The notes beneath the pieces are model-generated. The model had not been told where the DNA came from. It did not search any database and saw only the letters and a program-made list of their open reading frames with translations. Positions 24,307 to 35,188 of a DNA stretch of 64,000 bases are shown in pieces. Every line of letters starts with the position of its first letter. Position 1 is the first letter of the stretch. Both the position numbers and the translations under genes were made by a program. This DNA comes from Parasponia andersonii (lineage: Eukaryota; Streptophyta; Magnoliopsida; Rosales; Cannabaceae). Location: NCBI GenBank assembly GCA_002914805.1, contig JXTB01000002.1:2834609-2898608 (forward strand), given 5' to 3'.

Positions 24307-25400
24307 CTACTGTTGAACACTTCCTCATCTGGGGCCTTGATTTTGGTTCTCTAATCTGAAACTGTTTTGGATTGATCTTATTTAGTGTTTTCTATTTCTG
24401 GATATCGTTTGAAAACACATTGTTTGACTCCTAGGTTATGTTTTGTAGGAGGATGGACTTTTCATTGTTGTGTTTGGTACGAGAGGAGAAACTCTATCTA
24501 ATTATATAGGGACTAAAAGTTGGGTTAAGCAGATGACCTATCTCTCCTTTTCTATAATCTTTTTACCAAACTAATCCGACTGCTTAGTCTCCACTCTCCT
24601 CCATTTCTTTCCTTTCAATTCTCTCTATTACCTAACACACACTCTTAAGAGTGAGGGAGTGATGCACAATCTTGTATCTAAGATTACAGCTTGCTAATGT
24701 ATCTAGATTATGCTTGAATAGCTCACCGAATTTAAAGTATGGTAGAAATTATCTTGGTCTCTCCTCAATCATTTCTAAATTTCATTTGTGCCATCATCTT
24801 TGAGAGTGAATTTTCACACAACCAATGCTGTGAAAACATTTTGAAGCTAGGTACTAAAGCAGTGTTGGCAAGAGCCAAGTTCAAATGATTATTAAATTGT
24901 ACCATGAAAAATTCATGTGAACTCTAGGAAGAAGTGGACAGATATGATAATGGAAAAAAATTTGACATCAAGTGATGACAATGGAAAAAAAAATTGACTT
25001 TCAAAATTTTGGAGATTTCCGCATGGAAAGTGTATAGTTGATTTTCAATTTTTTCTAATTTCGAATTCAAGATGGAACATCGAATGGCTAGATTTGCATA
25101 TTGTTTGTTTTTGATACAATTTGACGTTTAAAAACATTCGCTGTAGTAAAATCACAAACATCCATTCTACATAAAACTCCTCTTGGAGAGCTTCCTTTTC
25201 CTTAAACATTCCACGTAGGTCATGAAAATAAATAAATAAATAAATAAATAAAAATAAAAATAAAAATAGAAAAAAGCCCCTCAAAGAAGAGTAGGTTGAA
25301 GAATAGCAGTTGTAGTAGGTTTTGACAGGCAGATTAGATTATACTAGTGTGAGCTCAAGAACCTTAAGGAAGAGCACTTCATACTCACAAGTCACAATTC

Positions 25401-25407
25401 TATATAA
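25401..25407 (+). promoter_or_regulatory. TATA box of the proline/cysteine-rich gene
   Basis: TATATAA lies about 170 bp before the ATG at 25574 and is followed by a CT-rich leader containing a (TC)n tract at about 25532-25551. Confidence 0.45.
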
Positions 25408-25531
25408 TATCACGGCTAAATTCCTACTTCCAAAAAAAAAAGAAAGAAAAACACCCGGAAACTCCTGCTGCTTATGTTTGTGCTGTAGCTAATGCTCTCT
25501 CTCAGCTAGGTTTTTTTCCTTTTTCTGTTCT

Positions 25532-25551
25532 CTCTCTCTCTCTCTCTCTCA
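25532..25551. repeat. (TC)n microsatellite in leader
   Basis: About ten TC units just upstream of the start codon at 25574, in the probable 5' UTR. Confidence 0.85.
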
Positions 25552-25573
25552 CTCTCGACTCACACCGTCACAC

Positions 25574-26455
25574 ATGAGACCGCCTCGGCCTGATGGGTCG
25601 GGCGGGCCGGGTTGGGGCCCTCCTTTCCCTGGAGGACTTGGACCTGGACCTGGACCTGCACCTCTTGGGCCTCCAACGGGTTTTCTTGGTGGCCTTTTCA
25701 ATGGCTTGTGCAATACCATATCTTCCTGGTTAGTATTTTGAATTTGCATTCTATTGTTAAAATGGGTGCTATGGTCTTCTACAAACCCAATTACATCACA
25801 AATGCCAAATACACATTTGCGTAACCATTTTGCCTGTTTTTCATTTTAACTACTTTTCTGCTAGTCTTTTCCATTTTGAATTGTTATTATTATTATTATC
25901 AATTTTTTTAGATGTCATATTATACATATATGTATGTATAAAGCCTAAGATGAGAAATTGACGTAGAGAACTAAAGTGCTTATAAAGAAAGTTCATAAGC
26001 TCTTTTGAATTTTTAAGTTTATTTGTCCAGCAAAGCAAGTATGGGGATTTGCAAAAAAAAAAAAAAAAATGAAAATTGTCTTACCTATTTATTATTATTT
26101 TTTTAAAAAAATAATAATAAAAGAAGAAAAGAAGCCATAGCATGACTAGTGGAATATGAACATGTTCAACACAAAATAATAATAATAATTTTTTTTTCCT
26201 TCCATGTTCCATTATGGCAGTGTGTATGTCTTGTGCTGTTGCTGGTTGCTACAAGACTGCTTTGGTGGTCCACCTGGGCCTGCTGCTGGCCCACCAGCTC
26301 CTCCCCCTGTGCCAGTTGGGCCACCTCCTCAACCTGGCCCACCTTTACCGCCGGGACCACCTGCACCTCCTTTCGACCCATTTCCTCCGCCTGGACCTCA
26401 ACCTGGAGGCCCACCAGGTCCGGGAGGACCTCCTTGGGGTCCACCACCACCTTAA
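25574..26455 (+). CDS. Small Pro/Gly-rich protein with central Cys-rich (CYSTM-like) module (2 exons, 129 aa)
   Basis: Exons 25574-25728 and 26221-26455 join in phase 2 and give 129 aa. Residues 1 to about 36 are Pro/Gly-rich (MRPPRPDGSGGPGWGPPFPG). Residues about 37-65 read GFLGGLFNGLCNTISSCVYV then LCCCWLLQDCFGG: hydrophobic with six closely spaced cysteines, resembling the plant CYSTM membrane module (CCCxLLxxCF). The last 65 or so residues are again Pro/Gly-rich with GPPPPP-like turns and end GPPWGPPPP. The splice joins TG to T to restore a Cys inside the module, which supports the model. CYSTM proteins usually carry the module at the extreme C-terminus; here it is central. Function unknown; a membrane-anchored, possibly wall- or scaffold-facing protein is inferred. 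I recall similar unannotated plant proteins but no name. Confidence 0.75.
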
Positions 26456-26543
26456 CGCGATTCACGGCAAGATATTGAATGCTGAAAACATTTTTTTTTT
26501 TTTCCCCCTTTAGGGTAAGTAAGTGTTGAAAATATCTTAACCC

Positions 26544-26549
26544 AATAAA
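26544..26549 (+). terminator. Poly(A) signal of the proline/cysteine-rich gene
   Basis: AATAAA about 90 nt after the stop at 26455, a usual distance in plants. Confidence 0.45.
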
Positions 26550-27550
26550 TGAGAAGAGGCATCTGGACAAAAGACTTCCTTTCTTTTTTCTTTTTTCTTT
26601 TTTTTTTTTTTTTCCCTTTCTTTAAAGGAAAGGGGCGAAAAAAACCATGTATTATCTACTATTTATATTTTATAACATGAAAAATAAAATTGAAAAAAAA
26701 AAGCCGATTGTGTGCATCTGTGTTACTGTTTTAATCAAGTTATTTTGGGGTGGCAAAATATTATAATAATAAATATTTATCGGACGTACAGACTGAAGAA
26801 ATTGCTAACAAGTAACATAAATATGTGCGGGTATGCACAATCAAGGTCCTTCCTCGTAAATCAGATCTATTACTAATCCACGTCTTACGTGATTGTGCAT
26901 AACATGACCAATGCAAAACTGAAAAGTATGACTTCTTCTTGTTTGGTTGCTCTAATTTTCCTAAAGAACAGTGATAGAGTTTCCACTTTGTTTTTAATAC
27001 TACACCAAGTGATGTCAAAATTTATCTACTGAATTAAAATTTAGACCTTATTTATCACTTATACGATCACAAATTATACGTCACGTATTGAAAAATGTGA
27101 GATATGAAGTGATATATTTAACTTTATTCTTTTCCTAAATAACAAACTAACTAAACCTTTTTTTCTAATTTTTTAATATGTTTTCAATAATGGGCAGCTC
27201 TAATTTCTCTTAAGTTAAAGGGAATTTCGTCATTAAAATAAACCAATAAAATTCAAAAGTTCTTCACTTAATAACAATAATAATAATAATCTTACCAAGT
27301 GTATGGACCAGTTCATTCGAAACGAAAAATAAAGTGATAAGAATCATTATTGTTATTTATTAACAAAGAGTCCATAAAATTAGTGTATTACTAGATACAC
27401 CATTAATTAGAAGAGTTTATTTTATCTACAAATACTTTATCTACAACAACCTTAAAATCAATTTCTATCGTATAGACGATGAATCTAAAGACACCACAAG
27501 ATTCATATTTTTATCATCTTGAAGTGTCACATCAATCCTGTTAATCTCAA

Positions 27551-27665
27551 ACATGTATATTTTATAAATCGTGCAACGTTTTTATTAAATTTCTAGATAG
27601 AATATACCAAATATGTATATTTTATAAATTGTGCAACGTTTTTATTAAATTTCTAGATAGAATAT
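27551..27665. repeat. Tandem duplication, about 62 bp unit
   Basis: TGTATATTTTATAAAT then CGTGCAACGTTTTTATTAAA and TTTCTAGATAGAATAT occur twice in direct orientation, with a single C/T difference in the shared part. Confidence 0.9.
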
Positions 27666-27917
27666 TCATATATGGGGAAAAAATAAAAAATAAATATAAA
27701 TAAATAAGTAGACAAAATCTACACAAATCATGAACTTAGTAGGACAAAAACCTATAAGAATAAATATACGGTAACAAGACCTTCACACTAAACAAATAAT
27801 TATGGAAGAGAAAAACCAAAAAATATGGAAGTACCATCAGAAAAAGATCCCCTTTTTTAGTGAGATTGAGATCACACGACGAGGAAAAAGGAGTTTTTAT
27901 AATGGACAGCTCCATTG

Positions 27918-27919
27918 GT

Positions 27920-27953
<34 letters not shown>
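27918..27953. repeat. (AT)n microsatellite
   Basis: About 17 AT units. Confidence 0.9.
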
Positions 27954-27957
<4 letters not shown>

Positions 27958-28319
27958 TGTTCAGTCTCTCTCACTTTTGGCAATCAAATAACACAATGTA
28001 AGCGCTAGGGTGCTGTTTGAGGGATTACATTTGTGATTTTTAAGAAATAATATTGATCAAGATTTCTTGGTTTTACATTCCTATAATGATTATACCACTA
28101 ACCGTTAATCCAATCACTTTAGGGCATTGATTAATCGAAACTATTTTGTTTGTATGACTAAAACTAATAATTAAAACGACAACAAAAACAATGTTTTATT
28201 AGTTTGAAGAATGTATAACATGTGTTATTTACTGCTAGAGATCAGCAAACTCAAAAAGCCGGTAAAGAGCAACTAGCAAATCTTTCAAAAAGAGAAAAAG
28301 GCTAGAATATATATATAAT

Positions 28320-28321
<2 letters not shown>

Positions 28322-28369
<48 letters not shown>
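28322..28369. repeat. (AT)n microsatellite
   Basis: More than 20 AT units in an intergenic region. Confidence 0.9.
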
Positions 28370-28371
<2 letters not shown>

Positions 28372-28569
28372 AGATTGAAGAAGCTAATAATGGAGATGAA
28401 AAAACAAAGTGGGTGGAAGGGCCCTGCACTCATCAAAATTTGAAGTGGATGGATGATCACGGGTCTGTAATTTGTTTGACAGTGATGGTTAGAACATAAA
28501 ATATAAACGAAATAATTGAAACGGGAAGCATAGAGCAGTTACCAAACCATGATTATATAAATATATATA

Positions 28570-28809
28570 GGTTGCTAATCCAATAGGTATTTTTTTTCTT
28601 TACCTATGGGTAGGTATTTTTTTTAGCCATTGGATCACTATCTAATGGCGATCCAATGGCTATAATGAAGTGCATAAAAAGACGTACATCATTAATGTTC
28701 TTTCTCTCTCTTACTTTTTACAATAAAAAAATGTGCATTCTAAATTTTCATTAGCCAAATTGATACCTATACATAGGTTAAAAAAAAAATACTTACTGGA
28801 TTGGTGCCC
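28570..28809 (+). mobile_element. MITE copy 1, Mutator-like (240 bp, 9-bp TSD)
   Basis: The element starts GGTTGCTAATCCAATAGGTA and ends with the reverse complement of GGGCACCAATCCAGTAAGTA, giving imperfect terminal inverted repeats of about 50 bp that include a T-run and ACCTATG..TAGGTAT. It is flanked by the 9-bp direct repeat ATATATATA (28561-28569 and 28810-28818); because this is low-complexity, the TSD is convincing only together with copy 2. An internal palindrome pairs AGCCATTGGATC with GATCCAATGGCT. It has no coding capacity. A 9-bp TSD points to Mutator-type transposition. Confidence 0.85.
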
Positions 28810-30628
28810 ATATATATATGTATATATATATATATACTGAGCCGAAAAAAAGGGAATTTACATTTAATGGTCTATTAAATTTTTGCGACGTTAATATTTT
28901 CAAACTAATCCTAAATGTCATTTCATACATGCAAAATTGCATGTTTTTGACAAATTTCAAACTACTTTAGTCATATAAATCAGTCCTAATCCCACCTCGG
29001 CAACGGCACCTCCACTTAACTAAGGTCAAAAATTTCGACCATGGTCAGATTTGTTCAGCCATCTCTCCCACTTGTTCCGGTCATTTTTTAATCGATGGCC
29101 AAAAAATTTTGACTCTAATTGAATATTTCGATTGGGTTCGAAGCTACCGGTCAAAATTTTCAGCCAGCATTTGACTAATATTCAACTGTAGTAAAAAAAT
29201 TTCGACCCTAATTTGAGGCCACTTCTATCACTTTCGATTTTTTCGACTTAGTTGAAAATTTTCGACTAGAATCGAGTCATGAATAATTTTGAAACTCTAA
29301 AATATTTATTAAATAATATGATAATAAAAATCTTACTTTTATAAATAATTTATAAATTATCTCTTTTTTTCATCGCATATAAAAGGTTTAAAATTGTTAA
29401 TCCTATTTATATAGGTGAGATTCCCATTCTTCAGCTTTTGTTCATTTAATTAATCAAGGTACAGTGCACACATATTTGACTTGTCCAAACATGTCTAAAA
29501 TGTGTCATATGTTAGACGAAGATGATTGAATCAAATTATGTAGAGTGAGTCTATTCCCATTCCTGTTCCTGTGTATGTTTTCGTCGCTCTTTATTTCAAG
29601 AATTTTTTTATTACGAAAATAACCTTTGTTAGACATTACTTTTAAGTACATAACTTTGTTGAAAGAAAATTAATTCAGACATCTCTCTAAATAATTATGA
29701 AAAAAATCTTCTGCACCGCTGTCTTAGACGTGAATCCTAAAATTTAGATCGTGATCTAACATTCAGCCCAAAATTTAAAAGCAAAACTCTTAACAAAAAA
29801 ACAAAAATTATACAATCATTTTATACCCCTTGTGTAATATTCGACCATTCAATAACTCTTTTTCTTTTTTTTTTTTCTTTTATTTTTTTTTTTAACCAAT
29901 TAACTGTTACTCTTAGCTATGCTTTTACATCATATTCTATCTTATAAATCTTTACCTTTTTGTGCGGAGATCTTGAGTCTTTTAGAAATTAAAAAACAAT
30001 CTGAAAATTAATAATAAAATTAACCCGTAAACAATGTTCTCCAAACATGAAATGGTTTTGATGTTAAGAATATGATTATTACCTCTGATCGAATCCTTCA
30101 ATTCTTAATATAATATAAGCATTAAATAATTTTAGGAAAACCCAGAAAACTCAAAGGAAACAAATGATTCTTCCTCCATCGGCCAGAGAATATGTCAATT
30201 GTTTTGGATCTCCATCAACCAGAGGTTATAAGTCAGTTATTTGGGATCCATCTAACTTGTTATTCAAAAATTCATCAAATTTATGGTGAATATGAGAATA
30301 GCACTGGAAAAATAGGAAAAGCAAAAGACGTACCAAGTTCATTATTGTCGCTAGTAAAAATTTAATCAACGCTATGGAGAATTTATATTGACAAGCATGA
30401 CATATTTTGATTGGACATATATAGGCTAATACAATAGAAATAATAAAAGATGAGAAAACTAGTTGCAGTATGGGTGAGAAAGAAAAAAGGTAAAATTAAA
30501 TGGAGTGATATTTTAGGAATAAATAAGGGTGTAATAAGAAGTAAATTTAAGAAAAGAACGTGATTTTAAAAGTAGTATAGATAGAGTAGACGATGACAAT
30601 AGAGTTATCTTTATATATAATATTTAAA

Positions 30629-30871
30629 GGGCACCAATCCAGTAGGTATTTTTTTTTTTTACCTATGCATAGGTATCAATTTGGCCAATGAAAATTTAGC
30701 ATATATATTTTTTTATTGTAACAAATAAGAGAGAGAAAGAGCATTAATGATGCACGTCTTTTCATGCACTTCATTATAGCCATTGGATCACTATTAGATG
30801 GTGATCCAACGGCTAAAAAAAAAATACATACCCATAGGTAAAGAAAAAAAATACCTATTGGATTGGCAACC
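30629..30871 (-). mobile_element. MITE copy 2, same family, opposite orientation (243 bp, 9-bp TSD)
   Basis: Begins GGGCACCAATCCAGTAGGTA and ends as the reverse complement of GGTTGCCAATCCAATAGGTA, so it is copy 1 inverted. It is flanked by the 9-bp duplication ATATTTAAA at 30620-30628 and 30872-30880, a cleaner TSD than that of copy 1. Internal segments, including the CCATTGGATCACTAT palindrome and GTGCAT..AAAGACG, match copy 1 closely. The 65-codon open frame inside it is a by-product of the repeat. Confidence 0.9.
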
Positions 30872-32536
30872 ATATTTAAATGGTTGATAGGCTATTCTTT
30901 CTTTTAAGTTATGGCAAGGGGGGGAAAAAAAAAAAAAAAAGGAATGTTAACTTGGGTGATGTTTTTTTCCCTATTTCTTAAGCGTGAAATCTTCTTTTTA
31001 CGATTTGGATTCCTAAAGTAGAAATGAACAAAATAGATAGGAGATCATCTAAGTAAAGGAAGGAGAAAATTAAATGGTAAGGACTATTTTCCTTTTTGAC
31101 ATCTTAGAACTTCTCTTGTCCATTGAACTTTTTATAGTGTTCTGATGCAAAAAATGGAAAAGAAGACCAAAAATTTTTGGGCACCTGAATTTTGCATATT
31201 TATTTTCATTTGAAGAAATCATAAGGTACATACATAATGGGATGTGAAACTAGTTGTATCCATTGTTTTTAAGGGAAAGAAATCAGTTTCAACATGCATA
31301 GCACAAGTGGAAAAGAGATATATTTATCGCAAGTAAAACCAGTGGCTATCCTTTTTTACCCTTTAAAGGCTAAGTGATCCTCAGAATAAGCAATCTCCAA
31401 ACTCCATAGCTTTTCAAATTGTACAGAAACTAGCAAACAGAGATAAAATCCAATAGAGAAGCCAGCTGTTGATTTGGTTTTAAGATTTTATTGCAATGAC
31501 TTTTACGTGGTCGGAAATAAGCCACATGAAGAACACACACAAGTGGGAATTATAAAAGAAGAGAAAATAGAGTTGAGGAATAAAAAGAAAAAGTGGGAAA
31601 AAGAAAGGAGTTTGAAAATATAAAAAACAAACAAAAAAAAAAGGAAGAAACTCAACCATAGAATGGGATACACCTACCCATTTTTGGGGGTCATTTTCAT
31701 ATTAATGATCGAAACATTTTGCTACCACTTTTCTTTGAATGTATTTTTGGATCTATTTTCAAGCACATGAATTTTGCTTATCTGCTGCAAAATGATTGTG
31801 ACATAATCTAGACGTGGTGGTAATTGATTTCTTAATTTCTCAAACAACTCCGCTCCATATATCTTCTTACAAATGATTAGGGGCAGAAATGAGAAAAGAT
31901 TGGCTTGGTTTAATTTCATTGGATTTTCTGAGTGATTGTGTATTAAAAATTTAAACTAAACTTTCTAAGATGAGAAAAAAAAGTCGACGGAATTATGGAC
32001 CATTTCAAGGTAAAAAAACGTTTTTAAGATCACTTTTCAAAAGAGTCTTAGAAAAGTGCGTCCTAAAAACTTCTAAGGTCAAGTTAGTACAAGTCATGTC
32101 CAAATAAGACACTAAAGTATTTGGCGACATCTCATAAAACGTACTAATATTGGGATTGTAATATATTTTGATCTGAACAAATTCTCAGTCAATTGGTGGG
32201 TGAGATTCTCTACATTATTAATGCATTTTTTTTTCCGCTGGAAAATATAATATATGCAGTTATGCACGTCAAAAAGCTGCATAGATGAGCTAAATACATC
32301 ATCGTCAGAAAAAAAAAAAAAAAAAAAAACCTAGTAAATTTCAATAAGAAAAAGACCCAGCAAATTTTGACAAACTTCTAAGCTACCCTTTTGGGTTCTA
32401 TTTCATCCAAAAACAGCTTTTGACTTTCTCGTTCATGTTTTACATGTAGAGATCTAAATCAAACAAAACCCAAATTTAGACAACCAAGAACGTAACACAT
32501 ATTTCTTATCCACAAAATCTCAATCTCTCTGTTCCA

Positions 32537-32563
32537 GAGAAGAGAGAGAGAGAGAGAGAGAGA
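32537..32563. repeat. (GA)n microsatellite
   Basis: GAGA tract in an intergenic region. Confidence 0.85.
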
Positions 32564-34783
32564 GGGGTATGTGGTATAATGTTTATTATAATGTGGCGGT
32601 AGGCAATCAAAAGGCAAAGGATCTAGGAGAAAATACAACAAACTTAGGCAGCAGATCCGACTTGGATATGAGTCAGCACACAAGCAAGTGCCTTCATATG
32701 GCGCCACGTGTCTGACCAACCAAAGCTCCATCATTGAAGCCCTGAACAGATTATACCAAGTATATTTATAGGGTTCTCAGCCAAAAAAATAAAAAAAAAA
32801 AAAAAGTATATTTATAGGGCCCTACGGCCTAAAGGCCGGTGGTGATCGTTGGTATGAGGTGGCTTCCCAACTTTCCACATCATCTCTCTCTTTCTCTATC
32901 CACATCCACAAATAAACTCTAGTTCTCCAATATTAAATATTTGACCAAGTCATATCATGACCAATTGGAGTTTAAGATTAGAAGTTAGAACCAAATCTAA
33001 GAACCTAAACTTATGCCCACAACAAACGGATCAAGGGTTATTAAGAATTATTAGTCTAATAAGAAACCTTTAATTTATCCTGAAATTTCAAATATGCACT
33101 ATGGATCGGTGCGAGGTCCGACCAGAGGAAATGCCCATCAATTTATTTTTTTGTCCTTTTTTCACACTTATTAGGCTTTGGATTATGACTTCCTTTTGAG
33201 TAATATGAAAGACAAAAAATAAAAAGAGATAAGATATGGATTGCACAAATTCCTAGTTGGGTTTTGATAGAATTGGTATGTTAGATGTGTGTTGTCCCTA
33301 TTGAATTTTAAAGCCAACTCAATAAGAGTATTCATTTGATCATGACCATAGATGTGAGTATGGTCTAGTAATGTTGGGTGTAGTATATATAAGTGGGACA
33401 GCTTGAAAATAATTGTCTCTCTCTATTCATTCTATGCTCCTTACCATAATGATGAAATTTATAAAAAAAAAAGGAAGGCCACCTAGGGAAGATTAATATT
33501 TAATGGTTATCTTCTTCATTTCTCAAGTTCTATCTCACCCAATTCTCTTCATATTCATATTTTGCACAAAAATTAGGTTAATTGTTACAAATGAACTTAC
33601 GTTTTCCAATATAGCTATTATCCTTATAACTTATTTCATCTTGGTGAAAACAAAATTAAATAAAATAAAAATGAAGAAAAGGAATTTAAAGAATCTCACT
33701 TTGCTTGAAGAACAAGGGAATGTAAAAGTAGTAATGCAAACCTTTCTCCTCTCTTGTTCATATTTAAGAGCTAGATTTTCTCTTATGTTGCTGACACATG
33801 AATAAGTATAGTATTTTTAATTTGGACCTTCAATAAATAGATGTTCAATTAGCGGTGTAATTTTACATTTTTTCACAAGTGGAAAAAGATTCGGACTTTG
33901 AATATTAATATTAGAAGAAAATATGTTATTAATCAAGATTAAATATGTGATCACAAATATATAAAAAAATATAAAAATATTGTTTAAAAATGCATAAAAG
34001 TATTTTTAATTTTTTTTAAAAAGTAAGAGTTAATTAATGACCTATTATAAATTAAAATAAAGTACATATTATTACCTAATTTTCATCTCACCCTATTAGA
34101 GATAATAGATTTTCACGTTTACTCACAATATAATTCGAAACCAATATCTCACGTAGTGAATGCTATTACATTTGAGCGAACTTACTTCGTTATTTTTTTT
34201 ACTCAATTCCCTTGTCATATTGGGAATAAAAAATTTTACTGTATTTGCAGAGAACTTTTAGATATTTTATTTTTATATAGATATACGTATTCTGTGCTGG
34301 GATTTAGAGAGATACATTGTATATTATTACGGATATATTTTGAATAAGATAACTGATACAATACACATACAAACAAAATGTTATCCTCCTAACGTTACAG
34401 AGAATTTCAGAGTAGTAGAGTATCCCAAACAGTGAATCTTTCCCTCTCAAAAACAAAACCTAAAAAATTTTGAAATATTGAGAAGAAAGTTTGTTCCTTA
34501 AAAAGGGTTCACACGCACATTTGTATGATTCTATCCACCAAACCAAATATTATAATCATCTATGATTTAAAATATGAACAGTACAATTCAATTATTTTAA
34601 GTCCCTCTCTCTCATTGACACGTACGCAACACAATCAATCAACATGCCAATAGAGTGTCTATTATCTAATCAGTTTGGATAAAATAAAGTAAATTCCATT
34701 TATTTATTTATTTTAAAATAATAATAATAATAATAAAACCAATTAAAATATATGAGGCCCAACTTTGGTGTCCTAGATTAGTG

Positions 34784-34791
34784 ACACGTGG
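34784..34791 (+). promoter_or_regulatory. ABRE/G-box-like ACACGTGG upstream of BAM9
   Basis: ACACGTGG lies about 400 bp before the BAM9 ATG and about 130 bp before the TATA box. This is the classic ABA-response/bZIP core. Regulation by ABA or light is only inferred. Confidence 0.4.
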
Positions 34792-34911
34792 TGCATTCCC
34801 TTTCGTCGCTTTTTTTTTAATTAAAAAAAGTAATACGTAATCCAATGGTCCCGGAAAGAAAGCGCATCTCAGGTTACTTCAGTTTTTTAATGTTTTATTA
34901 ATTATTTTTCA

Positions 34912-34922
34912 TATATAAATAG
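34912..34922 (+). promoter_or_regulatory. TATA box of BAM9 gene
   Basis: TATATAAATAG, a strong plant TATA match, about 270 bp upstream of the ATG. The leader that follows is CT- and T-rich and contains no ATG before 35189. Confidence 0.6.
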
Positions 34923-35188
34923 CCATTGAGAGCTCCAATTTTTCTTGGCTTCAAAAACTCATCTTCTTCTGTTTTCGCCTCAGACCTTTATTCAAAATTT
35001 TCGTAAATTAATTTAAAATTTTTCCCAGAAAACAAATTCAAATTCTCATACTTTTATTTTTCCTTCGAAATTTTCTGTTTTGTTTTCTGGGAAAATTTTT
35101 TGGAGCTGTTTTAAATCCAAAAAAACGCTTTTCGTTTGCGAAAAAAGTTGAATTTTGAAGAGGAAAAAAGAACAAACAATCGTTGAAA

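Larger units (their letters stand above)
26600..34780. other. Gene-poor AT-rich region
   Basis: No gene is supported on either strand. Contents: a tandem duplication at 27551-27665, long (AT)n tracts near 27918-27953 and 28322-28369, two copies of a 240-bp MITE (28570-28809 and 30629-30871), a segment near 29020-29280 rich in TTTTCGAC-type words, a (GA)n tract near 32537-32563, and (AAT)-type repeats near 34717. Open frames such as 33503-33805 and 32459-32734 have AT-driven composition or include microsatellites. Confidence 0.6.

Noticed and set aside
24470..24580. TTTGGTA...TACCAAA inverted ends as another MITE
   Set aside because: Only about 7-8 bp match, no target duplication was found, and such words are common in AT-rich plant DNA.
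30676..30873. 65-codon ORF on - strand
   Set aside because: It lies wholly inside MITE copy 2 and reads through its inverted ends.
33503..33805. 100-codon ORF on + strand
   Set aside because: Composition is Ile/Leu/Lys/Phe-rich from AT-rich DNA, with no domain pattern, no promoter and no splice context.
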